Shown here: piece by piece, positions 15,517 through 23,530 of the stretch
Position numbering within the stretch: the stretch's first letter is position 1
Layout of the letters: each line of letters opens with the position of its first letter
DNA from: JAPYTY01 sp036338435
GTDB taxonomy: Bacteria > Acidobacteriota > UBA6911 > RPQK01 > JADFOI01
DNA length: 33,138 nucleotides
Assembly (NCBI GenBank): GCA_036338435.1
Contig: JAYZCG010000020.1
Location: 1-33,138 of the forward strand
Reading direction: 5' to 3'
Translations under genes and position numbers: made by a program
Notes under the pieces: model-generated
Told to the model about the DNA's origin: nothing
Database searches by the model: none
Seen by the model: the letters and a program-made list of their open reading frames with translations, nothing else

Positions 15517-17412
15517 TTAGTGGCCTTCCTCAAAGCTATATCGGATCTGGTAGCCCACTGGATCCATACCTAGCTCTTGGGCAAACTCATCACGAAGATA
15601 ACGAATCTCACCGCCCATAACTGTAAGCAATGGAAATGTGTGATCAAGATCTTCCTCAGGCACAGTAAACCAATCGTGGTTGAGTACTAGTAAGTCAGCA
15701 GACTTGCCCAGCTCCAGAGATCCTAATTCATCTTCTTTCAGCAGGTATTCCGAGCCCCAGGCTGTTGCCATTTTCAATACTGTATTGCGGTCAACGGCTT
15801 GGTCAGCAGCGATAGTCAAACCCTGTTTGTTCTTTCGGGTAATGAAGGGAACCATCAGAGAAAAGAGGCCATTATCGACTCCTCCCTCCCCTTCCCAAGC
15901 AACCTTAATCCCTGCATCCAGAGCTCTTTTCGTGGGCATGACCCATCCCTGGTACTTTTCGAATCCATATTTTTGGATCCACGGCAAGCTACGGCTCAGG
16001 GCCGCTGAACCCATGCCCAATATCATCCCTAATTTTTTGATCCGAGGAAGTTGATCGGGCCGTGGGTAAAGGCCACCATGATCCATGCTCAATCGAAGTG
16101 AGCGGACATAGTCTAGGGTTATCTCAGGGCTTTTCTCCATGGCTTCTTCAATGGCATCCATGTAGTAATCAGCCGATAGATCTCCGTAGTTATGTCCGGC
16201 AACAACACGGGAGCCGTTCTTCAGGGCTGTGACGATGGTCTTGTAATTCTTAGTCTCTTTTGAATACCGGCACCACTCATAGTAATCCTCTTTTTTCTCT
16301 TCTGCAGCTAGTGACTCCAGATCAATTATAGAGCTACAAAATAGAGGAGGCCCGTGATCGATCATGCCGAGACCAATGGCCGAAAACCACATATATTCAT
16401 TGCCCAACTGAAAGAGATCTCCCATCCTTCTGTAGAATCCCTCGGCATCTCGGTTCATGACAAATCCAGTGTAGTGGGTGAACGCAAACCTAATAGGCAT
16501 GCGATCTTCTCTGAATAGCCTCATATAGCCGTCCATATTCTGAATGCCCATGATGTGAGAAGAAAAGCTAGTCACTCCAGCAGCTGAGTTTTCCTGTAGT
16601 CCAGCGAAGAGAATCTCCTTGAGCTGATCTGTCTTGTCGGCAAAATAGCCGTCCACTACAACCTCCCGGCGGTACTCAACTCCGAGATCGGCAAAGCCGT
16701 CTTCTGTCCAACCCTCCGGGTAGTCTTCAGTTTTGCCACCGTACATATCTTCCAGCTGGTTCATGGCTGCGGTGTTGATGATATAAGCGGGATGAGCGGC
16801 CAAAAGGACTGGTTTCTCAAGTCCTGTTATCTCATCTATTTCCTGGGCAGTCATATCCGCCTCTCTGAGAAAGTCGTACCCTTCTCCCCCTCCAGTACCA
16901 AAGGCCGGATTGGGCAGGTAAAAGAAGCTCCACTGACCAGGTTTAATGCTTCCCATACGTTCTCTCATCAGAACTTCCACGTTCTTTCGGATCTCTCCTC
17001 GATTTTTCCCTTGCACTCGAAAAACCTTCACGGCTGTGGTGTTTGGGTTAGCTGCAACCCATTTATTCATGGCGTTATCGTGGATGTGAGTATGGACATT
17101 GATTATGCCGGGAATGACAGTTCTACCCTTAGCGTCAATCTGGACGGTGTCGGGTCCAGCGTAACGTAAAACTTCCTCGTCGGTCCCCAGCCAGAAAATC
17201 TTTTTGTTCCGAATGGCAATAGCTTGGTAAGTGTTACCCACATTTGAGTTGATGTCATAGTCATCCATCGATACGAGCTTTGCATTGTGGACAATGAGGT
17301 CGGGATAAATAATCAGAGCTGAGGTTACATCCTGTGCCTGAACTACAGGAAACATAAACACAACCAAAAGAAGAGTTGCGATCATTGGTCTGAGGGAATA
17401 TGTTCTACGCAT
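15517..17412 (-). CDS. Secreted amidohydrolase (YtcJ-like, amidohydrolase family 3)
   Basis: This metal-dependent hydrolase of the amidohydrolase superfamily has 631 aa. A signal peptide (about 1-26) is followed by the N-terminal beta segment, the metal ligands H-T-H at 107-109 within G-I-I-N-V-H-T-H, a TIM-barrel region, and the C-terminal composite segment L-G-K-S-A-D-L-L-V-L-N-H. The frame extends 13 codons upstream, but AAAGGAG before the ATG at 17412 decides the start. Related proteins cleave N-acyl or cyclic amide bonds, and the substrate here is not known. It is transcribed away from the DUF58 gene from a shared 273-base intergenic region with a promoter-like site at 17450-17479. Confidence 0.88.
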   Translation of the reverse strand: MRRTYSLRPMIATLLLVVFMFPVVQAQDVTSALIIYPDLIVHNAKLVSMDDYDINSNVGNTYQAIAIRNKKIFWLGTDEEVLRYAGPDTVQIDAKGRTVIPGIINVHTHIHDNAMNKWVAANPNTTAVKVFRVQGKNRGEIRKNVEVLMRERMGSIKPGQWSFFYLPNPAFGTGGGEGYDFLREADMTAQEIDEITGLEKPVLLAAHPAYIINTAAMNQLEDMYGGKTEDYPEGWTEDGFADLGVEYRREVVVDGYFADKTDQLKEILFAGLQENSAAGVTSFSSHIMGIQNMDGYMRLFREDRMPIRFAFTHYTGFVMNRDAEGFYRRMGDLFQLGNEYMWFSAIGLGMIDHGPPLFCSSIIDLESLAAEEKKEDYYEWCRYSKETKNYKTIVTALKNGSRVVAGHNYGDLSADYYMDAIEEAMEKSPEITLDYVRSLRLSMDHGGLYPRPDQLPRIKKLGMILGMGSAALSRSLPWIQKYGFEKYQGWVMPTKRALDAGIKVAWEGEGGVDNGLFSLMVPFITRKNKQGLTIAADQAVDRNTVLKMATAWGSEYLLKEDELGSLELGKSADLLVLNHDWFTVPEEDLDHTFPLLTVMGGEIRYLRDEFAQELGMDPVGYQIRYSFEEGH

Positions 17413-17449
17413 AGCGAGTTCTCCTTTAAAAGTCTGGGATGTTCCGTCC

Positions 17450-17479
17450 AACCTATTTAATTTACAAGTACTTTGTCAA
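17450..17479 (-). promoter_or_regulatory. Putative promoter of the amidohydrolase
   Basis: On the minus strand TTGACA (17474-17479) and TAGGTT (17450-17455) are 18 bases apart, giving a leader of about 31 bases. The pattern is close to the TTGACT-N18-TAGCTT sites at 2213 and 17554. Confidence 0.4.
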
Positions 17480-17553
17480 GCTTATCTTGCGGTATGATTG
17501 TAAGGGCTAGGTGCGCAAGATCGACCGAGAAAAATTCCTAAAGAAATCTTGCG

Positions 17554-17583
17554 TTGACTAGATGATTGGGGGTCTGATAGCTT
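17554..17583 (+). promoter_or_regulatory. Putative promoter of the DUF58-BatD-VWA unit
   Basis: TTGACT at 17554-17559 and TAGCTT at 17578-17583 are 18 bases apart, with TCTGA just before the second hexamer. This is the same arrangement as at 2213-2242, upstream of the other half of the locus. The predicted start, near 17590, leaves a leader of about 96 bases to the chosen ATG. Confidence 0.4.
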
Positions 17584-17685
17584 ATGCTCCGGTTTGGGCT
17601 CTTGCAAGCACCGCCGTGAGCATTTGTAATTATCCGTGTGGAAATGTTTTTACTCCCAAAGTGGAGCTTTATTTGTATTGAATTC

Positions 17686-18567
17686 ATGATACCAAGTGAA
17701 ATCGAAGAGAATTTGCACTACATCGAACTGTTCACGAGGAAGCAGATTCGGAATCCCCTGGTGGGCAATCATATTAGTCTGCTCAAGGGACATGGCTACG
17801 ATTTTCGGGACCACAAAAGATATCAACATGGTGACGATACACGGAAAATTGACTGGAATGCCACCGCCAGAATGGGCTACACCCTCATCAAGAACACTCA
17901 CGAGGAGAAGGACATAGATATCTTCATCGTGGCGGATCTGTCCAGCTCGATGAACTTTGCTACCGGGGTCCATTCTAAGAAGGAACTACTACTCTATATC
18001 ACTGCTGTGTTGGCCTATTCGGCCCTTTCCGATCATATGCGCATTGGTTTTCTTGGTTTTACTGATGAGGTCGTGATCGAAATTGCACCTAAGAAGGGGA
18101 GGGCGCACCTGTGGACAGTGTTAAACCAAGTGTGGGATTTTAAACCTCATCGTCATAACGCAACCCGAGTTCTCCCGGTTCTAGAAAAGTTGGGACAGAA
18201 GTTGAGTCGAATGAGCATCGTTTTCCTCATTTCGGATTTTTTGTTCGAGGAAAATATGTTCGAAGACATTGTTTTTAAGCAAATTAATTCAAAAAATGAC
18301 CTTGTTCCAGTTATCCTGAGAGATCCTTTTGAAACCGCTCTGCCACAGGGACGAGGATATCTTCGATTTCGGGACTTGGAGACGGGGCAAGAACAGTGTG
18401 TCCGTCTGTCCGGGAGCAACAGAACCGCCTACATAGAACATTTGAGAAAAAGAGAGAGAGATTTGTTTTCAGAGTTTTACCGGTATGGTTTGGATTTTCA
18501 GGTGATCCAAACGGATGAGCCTTTTTATGAACTGCTTTTCAGCTTATTTCTGATGAGGAAACGATGA
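17686..18567 (+). CDS. DUF58-domain protein (MxaS-like)
   Basis: This 293-aa cytoplasmic protein has a DUF58 core followed by a VWA-like fold. The DUF58 signature D-D-T-R-K-I-D-W-N-A-T-A-R lies at about 50-62, and a MIDAS-like D-L-S-S-S at about 84-88. The frame is open to a GTG at 17638, but the ATG at 17686 matches the family N-terminus. DUF58 proteins pair with MoxR ATPases, usually encoded immediately upstream. Here the only MoxR gene in the window is 12.6 kb upstream. The stop overlaps the next start (ATGA), so translation with the BatD-like gene is coupled. No membrane helix is seen, unlike the longer DUF58 proteins with two N-terminal helices. Confidence 0.9.
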   Translation: MIPSEIEENLHYIELFTRKQIRNPLVGNHISLLKGHGYDFRDHKRYQHGDDTRKIDWNATARMGYTLIKNTHEEKDIDIFIVADLSSSMNFATGVHSKKELLLYITAVLAYSALSDHMRIGFLGFTDEVVIEIAPKKGRAHLWTVLNQVWDFKPHRHNATRVLPVLEKLGQKLSRMSIVFLISDFLFEENMFEDIVFKQINSKNDLVPVILRDPFETALPQGRGYLRFRDLETGQEQCVRLSGSNRTAYIEHLRKRERDLFSEFYRYGLDFQVIQTDEPFYELLFSLFLMRKR

Positions 18568-19514
18568 TGATTCGAAACAGATTAGTTGCCGTGTCTTTGC
18601 TATTTTTTCTGACGGTGTCGGCAAGTGCCCAGGAAACTGCCCAGGAAGAACTTGAGTTGACCACACGTGTAAGCCAGACTTCGGTTTGGCCCGGCGATCG
18701 AATTCACTACATTATCACTTTGATTGTTAGCGAGGGCGTTAAGGTGGCCCTGGAAGATTTTAGTGTAGAGAATGTCAGCTTTGAGCCCTTTGTTCTCGTT
18801 GACAAGCAACAAACAGAGGAAGCCTGGGGAGAACGCACTCGGTATGTTTTTGATTACTTGATTGCCAATTACGAAATCGGTGACAAGCAGGTAGAGATTC
18901 CGGGATTGATCTTTCGTTATGAGACTGCGGGACAAGAAACAAACGTCCCAACCACTCAGGAAAAACAGATTCCAGTTCAGCCCATGTCAGTACGGAGTAC
19001 GCTTAATCAGCCTATTGAGGAATCATGGATACAGGAGGAACTTCCCATGGCTACGACTTCTAGCCAAACCTGGGTGGCCCTGTTGGCAGGTATTGTGGGG
19101 CTGACGGTCAGCACCATCCCATTGGGCGCTTGGGCTTGGAAGCAGATTCCAGATTGGCAGGCTAGACGACGTCAGTTAAGCCGTAAAAAATTCCTAACGC
19201 AGTGTAGCGTTTCGTTAGATCGACTAGAACGGCGCTTGGCTAGTGACAACGTCGAGATTAAGGAGCAGTACCAGTCCCTGGAGGAACTAGTGCAGGGGTA
19301 TGTCCAGTATTTTTTCAATGTACAAGCACAGGGACTTACTTCCACAGAACTCGTTGCCCAGTTAGCCCAACATGACATCCAGGCAAATGAGAAAGAAGCA
19401 CTAGCCCAGGTCTTTGAGCGTGGCCAGAACTGTCGTTATGCTCCTGAAAATGGAACGGAATGGGAAGAGTCATTTCGTCTGGATCTAAAACAAATCAAGC
19501 AATTCTGCACCTAA
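18564..19514 (+). CDS. BatD/MxaA-like membrane protein
   Basis: This 316-aa protein has a signal peptide (about 1-22), a periplasmic beta-rich region (about 30-145), one membrane helix (about 169-192) and a cytoplasmic helical tail of about 120 residues. It is shorter than classical BatD (500-600 aa) and closer to MxaA in size and layout. The identification rests on topology and on its place between a DUF58 gene and a VWA gene. ATG codons at 18564 and 18567 are both possible starts, and either gives coupling with DUF58. The next gene begins 10 bases after the stop. It probably links the periplasmic VWA protein to the cytoplasmic MoxR-DUF58 partners. Confidence 0.75.
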   Translation: MMIRNRLVAVSLLFFLTVSASAQETAQEELELTTRVSQTSVWPGDRIHYIITLIVSEGVKVALEDFSVENVSFEPFVLVDKQQTEEAWGERTRYVFDYLIANYEIGDKQVEIPGLIFRYETAGQETNVPTTQEKQIPVQPMSVRSTLNQPIEESWIQEELPMATTSSQTWVALLAGIVGLTVSTIPLGAWAWKQIPDWQARRRQLSRKKFLTQCSVSLDRLERRLASDNVEIKEQYQSLEELVQGYVQYFFNVQAQGLTSTELVAQLAQHDIQANEKEALAQVFERGQNCRYAPENGTEWEESFRLDLKQIKQFCT

Positions 19515-19524
19515 AGGTTGTCTT

Positions 19525-20535
19525 ATGGAATTTGCTAGATTCAATGTTCTTTACGTTCTAATCGGCGTTTTTGTCGTATTGTTTCTCGTACATTGGATCA
19601 AGAAAAATCGCTACATGGGACATAGCATGGCAAATAGCTCACTTCTTGCCGCCATGAGACCATCACATCTGAGATTCCTTCCCAAAATCCTTCTAGTGGC
19701 TGGAGTCATAGCTGCTGGCATAGCCTTGATGGAACCCCGGATTACATTCAAGGAAGGCGTTACTGAACTAGAAGGACTGGACATCGTAATGGTGGTCGAT
19801 CTATCGTCCAGTATGCAGGAGGTTTTGGGTGGCTGGGAAGAGCACCGTGAGTTTTACGAGGTAAGATCTAAGGGGGAGCAACGAGAACTTCCCATGCCAG
19901 AAACTCGTATGCAGGCTGTGCAAAACGCTCTATTTGATTTCGTGTCGAAAAGGGACAATGATCGACTGGCCCTCGTTACATTTTCAGAGAACAGTTACGT
20001 GGTGAGTCCCCTCACCACTGACCGTTCCTATCTCGAAAAATACATACAGATGATCGATCCTGCTATTTTGATTGGTGAGGGTATGACTGCTATTGGTGAG
20101 GGTATTGATACCGCCATCGGCTTATTTCGGCGTGAAGAGGATCCGGAGACAAAGAACAAAGTGATAGTTGTGTTTACCGACGGAGAACACAATTATGGCA
20201 GGGATCCGATTGAAATCTTGGAGGAGGCCCGTTTCTACGGATATCGTGTGTATCTAATTGGTGTGGAGTTGGGGTCAGAGATTACGCGCAAACAAAAAGT
20301 TCAGGATCTGATCCAATCCGTTATTGACACCGGGGGGCAGTACTTTGATGCCCGCAACAAGAATGGGCTAGAAGAAGCTTACACTACTATCGATCAGATA
20401 GAGAAGGGGGTCTTTGTCCAAAAGACAATCGAGACCAATGTGCCTGCATACCATGTGTTTGTTTTTTCAGCCTTTGGTTTATTGTTTGTAGGTCTAGCCC
20501 TGAGTTCAATCCCCTATTTTGTCGAGATTAGTTAA
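19525..20535 (+). CDS. VWA-domain membrane protein (BatA/MxaC-like)
   Basis: This 336-aa protein has N-terminal helices at about 7-25 and 53-70, a von Willebrand A domain, and a C-terminal helix at about 308-330. The metal site is complete: D-L-S-S-S at 92-96 and T-D-G-E-H with Asp219. An AAAGG lies before the ATG, ten bases after the BatD-like gene. It is a distant relative of the VWA protein at 2865-3968 with the same topology but an insertion after the metal site (about 100-125). Two such proteins per system (BatA and BatB, MxaC and MxaL) is the normal stoichiometry of these operons. It has no detectable defect. Confidence 0.9.
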   Translation: MEFARFNVLYVLIGVFVVLFLVHWIKKNRYMGHSMANSSLLAAMRPSHLRFLPKILLVAGVIAAGIALMEPRITFKEGVTELEGLDIVMVVDLSSSMQEVLGGWEEHREFYEVRSKGEQRELPMPETRMQAVQNALFDFVSKRDNDRLALVTFSENSYVVSPLTTDRSYLEKYIQMIDPAILIGEGMTAIGEGIDTAIGLFRREEDPETKNKVIVVFTDGEHNYGRDPIEILEEARFYGYRVYLIGVELGSEITRKQKVQDLIQSVIDTGGQYFDARNKNGLEEAYTTIDQIEKGVFVQKTIETNVPAYHVFVFSAFGLLFVGLALSSIPYFVEIS

Positions 20536-20709
20536 CTCCTGCACATGTGTTGTGGGGCCCAATAGCCGGTTTGAAACGTCTAGGGTGTAACCCTATCACG
20601 CATAGTTCTCAATACCCTGTGGGTGTCGAATTACTGATAAATCAGCCAAGTTGATGTATACTTGGAACGTAACAATCGAGAACTCTAGAGGATTTGCGGA
20701 GATAGAAAA
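20536..20709 (+). promoter_or_regulatory. Intergenic region with three small dyads before the GWxTD gene
   Basis: This 174-base gap holds TAGGGT-gta-ACCCTA (20581-20595), ACCC-tgt-GGGT (20614-20624) and CCAAGT-N8-ACTTGG (20646-20665). The last overlaps TATACT at 20657-20662, which could be a -10 element. The GGGT and ACCC arms of the first two could also pair with each other. No T-run is seen. It may carry an internal promoter or attenuating structure. A function is not proven. Confidence 0.3.
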
Positions 20710-22314
20710 ATGGTGAAAATTTGGCAGTCTTCCTTACTGTTGACGGCGGTGGTTGTTCCTCTTTTCTTTGGATCGCCAAACGCTCAGTCTCAACAGGAAG
20801 AACAAGAGGACTATTTTAAAAAGTGGCTTGAAGCGGACGTGATCTATACCATCACACCCGAGGAGAAGAGTGTTTTCAACAAATTGCAGACCCCCGAAGA
20901 GAAAGAACGCTTCATAGAACAGTTTTGGACTCGACGGGATCCGTCACCGCGCACCTCCTACAATGAGTTTAAGGAGGAGCATTATCGTCGTATTCAATAC
21001 GCTAACGATCATTATGCATCGGGTATCCCGGGTTGGAAGACTGATCGTGGGATGATTTATGTCAAGCATGGTGAACCGGATCGTATTGAATCTCACCCCA
21101 GTGGTGGTCACTATCAGCGACCTTCCTGGGAAGGGGGTGGGTCTACCAGCACTTATCCCTTTGAGCGCTGGGAGTATCGCTATCTGGAAGGCGTCGGTCA
21201 AGATGTGGAGATTGAATTCGTTGATGACACCCTGACCGGAGAGTACCGGATGACGACCAATCCATGGGACAAAGATGCACTTTTGTTGATGCCCGGAGGT
21301 GGCATGACCGATGCTGAGTCTATGGGGATGGCCAACCGAGTTGACCGAGTAAGGCCCTTAACTAATCCCATGCCGTGGACCAACCCACTTCTCATCGGCT
21401 ATGGCCGTGCCAAGGATCAGCCTTTCGAGAAACTTGCTCTTTTCACAAATCTACAGCGTCCCCCCAGCATTGATTTTGCGGATTTCAAACGACCTGAGGT
21501 GCTTACTAATATCCGCTATGAGTTGTTGCCCTTTGAGGTAGGATTTGATTATTTCTCGGTTGATACTAACAATTACCTAGTGCCCATTTCTATCGTCGTG
21601 CCCCACAAATATCTGGACTACGTAAAGGAGAGTGGCACAAGTCGTGCCGTAGTTGATCTTTATGGTCAAATTAGCACTATCAGTGGCAGGATACTGAGCG
21701 TATTTGAGGAGACCATCAGTACTCAGGCAGATGCTGATAAGGTGATTGAGAACGCACAGCAGAAATCGCTTTATCAGAAATCGATGCAGTTGGCACCGGG
21801 CCGTTACAAACTAGACGTAATTCTACATGACGCCAATAGTGAGAAGGTGGGCACTAAGAGTGTGGGGATTATTCTTCCCAAGGTATCGGAAGAGGAGCTG
21901 ACTCTTAGCTCAATAGTCTTGGCTGATAGGATCGACCTTGTAGAGGAGGCTGTGCAGGCAAGTCCCTACGGACCTGCAAAAGTTTTTCCTAATGTGGCGC
22001 GAGTGTTCAATTCTGATCAGACATTACTGCTTTTTTACCAACTCTCGAACTTTCAGATTGACCCTTCATCCCGATCAGGCTTTCTAGTCAGCATGGCCAA
22101 GATTGTCCTGGATGCGGAGGAAAAGGTCACAGGCGAGCAGTTGAAGATTGACAATACTAATGCTGAAAATCTGGATCGTGTGCATTTGGTACATCGTTTC
22201 GATCTTGCAGGATTTGAACCGGGACGATATCAGCTCCATCTCCAGATTGAAGATCAAATTTCTCAGCAGCAGTTGGAGCGTGATATACCATTCCAGATTA
22301 TATCTTCTAATTGA
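20710..22314 (+). CDS. GWxTD domain-containing secreted protein
   Basis: This 534-aa protein has a signal peptide (about 1-26) and an N-terminal GWxTD domain: helical E-R-F-I-E-Q-F-W-T-R-R-D-P near 67-78 and the signature G-W-K-T-D at 108-112. A beta-rich C-terminal region follows, resembling an extracytoplasmic sandwich repeat. GWxTD proteins are found in Acidobacteriota, Bacteroidota and Gemmatimonadota. Their function is not established. The gene is co-oriented with the VWA gene and 174 bases away, and is followed after 88 bases by a TPR gene. The context suggests a periplasmic or surface partner, or a client, of the MoxR-VWA machinery. That is inference. Confidence 0.88.
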   Translation: MVKIWQSSLLLTAVVVPLFFGSPNAQSQQEEQEDYFKKWLEADVIYTITPEEKSVFNKLQTPEEKERFIEQFWTRRDPSPRTSYNEFKEEHYRRIQYANDHYASGIPGWKTDRGMIYVKHGEPDRIESHPSGGHYQRPSWEGGGSTSTYPFERWEYRYLEGVGQDVEIEFVDDTLTGEYRMTTNPWDKDALLLMPGGGMTDAESMGMANRVDRVRPLTNPMPWTNPLLIGYGRAKDQPFEKLALFTNLQRPPSIDFADFKRPEVLTNIRYELLPFEVGFDYFSVDTNNYLVPISIVVPHKYLDYVKESGTSRAVVDLYGQISTISGRILSVFEETISTQADADKVIENAQQKSLYQKSMQLAPGRYKLDVILHDANSEKVGTKSVGIILPKVSEEELTLSSIVLADRIDLVEEAVQASPYGPAKVFPNVARVFNSDQTLLLFYQLSNFQIDPSSRSGFLVSMAKIVLDAEEKVTGEQLKIDNTNAENLDRVHLVHRFDLAGFEPGRYQLHLQIEDQISQQQLERDIPFQIISSN

Positions 22315-22402
22315 CAGTACTTTCTGGCTTTGCTTTTCGCACAACTTGTGGTCGGGCCAGATGTTTAGTTAGTAGACATAAGTAACTTAACGGAGGTGTC
22401 CG

Positions 22403-23482
22403 ATGTTATCGGCCTTGCTACTCATTGCATTGGTTTCACAAAACGTACAGATCGATGTCTCGAATTGGATGGAAATGCTTGAAAGCGGCAAGCTGGAAAA
22501 GCTTGAGTCAGCAATTCGGCAACATCCGGAGAAGGCTGTGCCTATTGTCGAGGAACTCCTCGTTCGGTTTGATTCATCCATTCATTCTTGGCGCGACAGG
22601 CCCGAGCAGCGTCGAGTTCGTTATTCCGATGAACTGCTGCAAAGTGGACTTGAACTTGCTCGACTAGTAACCGAAGTCACAGGAGAGAACTCTCTGCAGA
22701 GACGATTTGAAGCCCGTAGAGATCGTATTAGTGCAACACAAATGCTAAATGACGGAGAATTCGATGGAGCTATGGATCTGATCGTATCGGTACGCAGCAC
22801 GGCAAGGGAATTAGAAGATCAATCCTTTTTATTTTCCACTTATCTTTCTAGTTCTTACGCCTATCTGGGGACCGGTCAGCCAGAGCGTGCTCTTGTCGAC
22901 TGCGAGTTGGCTTTGGACGTGGCCCGTAGGATTGGCGACAAAGCCAAGCTCACTCTCGCCCTCTTCAACGTGGGCACTGCCCATCTCCATCTTGGTAATT
23001 TGGATGACTCACTCGTTTATTCTGTGCAAGCGGCTGAAGCAGCAGCAGAAATCAATAACAAGATCTGGCAGGCAAACGCATGGTTAAATATTGGTTATGT
23101 ACAGATAATGAAGGGCGACTATACACCTGCCGTCAAATCACTTCAGCGTACCATGACGTTGTCCCAGGAGGCCGGTGATCCCCTTGGCGAAGGTAGAGCA
23201 TGGTACAACCTGGGGATTGCCTATTTTAGGTTGAGGCAGTGGACGTTAGCTCGTGACCATCTGGAGAATGCTCTCGATTTTATACGCAGTGTAGACATTC
23301 GACACTCCCATGATATTACTGAATTTAATACTATCGAGAGAGATGCCCTCCAGCGGCTGCTCTACAGTTATGAGCAATTAGATGTGACTGACTCAGCACT
23401 ACTCAAGCCTGTAGAAAATCGACTGGATGAATTTGAGAAAATGGATGATGGGGGGGATAAAACCCCCGGCCATGTTCACTAG
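22403..23482 (+). CDS. Secreted or periplasmic TPR-repeat protein
   Basis: This 359-aa protein has a short N-terminal hydrophobic segment (signal-like, about 1-15) and at least four tetratricopeptide repeats between about 135 and 295. Examples are Y-A-Y-L-G-T-G-Q-P-E-R-A-L and A-W-Y-N-L-G-I-A-Y-F-R-L. The tail is acidic and low in complexity (D-D-G-G-D). GGAGG lies seven bases before the ATG. It follows the GWxTD gene on the same strand and precedes the TolC-type gene by 48 bases, so it could belong to either unit. TPR domains mediate protein contacts, and the partner is unknown. Confidence 0.8.
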   Translation: MLSALLLIALVSQNVQIDVSNWMEMLESGKLEKLESAIRQHPEKAVPIVEELLVRFDSSIHSWRDRPEQRRVRYSDELLQSGLELARLVTEVTGENSLQRRFEARRDRISATQMLNDGEFDGAMDLIVSVRSTARELEDQSFLFSTYLSSSYAYLGTGQPERALVDCELALDVARRIGDKAKLTLALFNVGTAHLHLGNLDDSLVYSVQAAEAAAEINNKIWQANAWLNIGYVQIMKGDYTPAVKSLQRTMTLSQEAGDPLGEGRAWYNLGIAYFRLRQWTLARDHLENALDFIRSVDIRHSHDITEFNTIERDALQRLLYSYEQLDVTDSALLKPVENRLDEFEKMDDGGDKTPGHVH

Positions 23483-23530
23483 GTATAATAACGGGTGATG
23501 GTTTTACTAGAACAACGTGGAAAGTACGAA

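Noticed and set aside
5061..17685. Mobile element carrying the catabolic block
   Set aside because: No transposase, integrase, terminal repeats or tRNA attachment site was found, so the block cannot be called a mobile element from this sequence.
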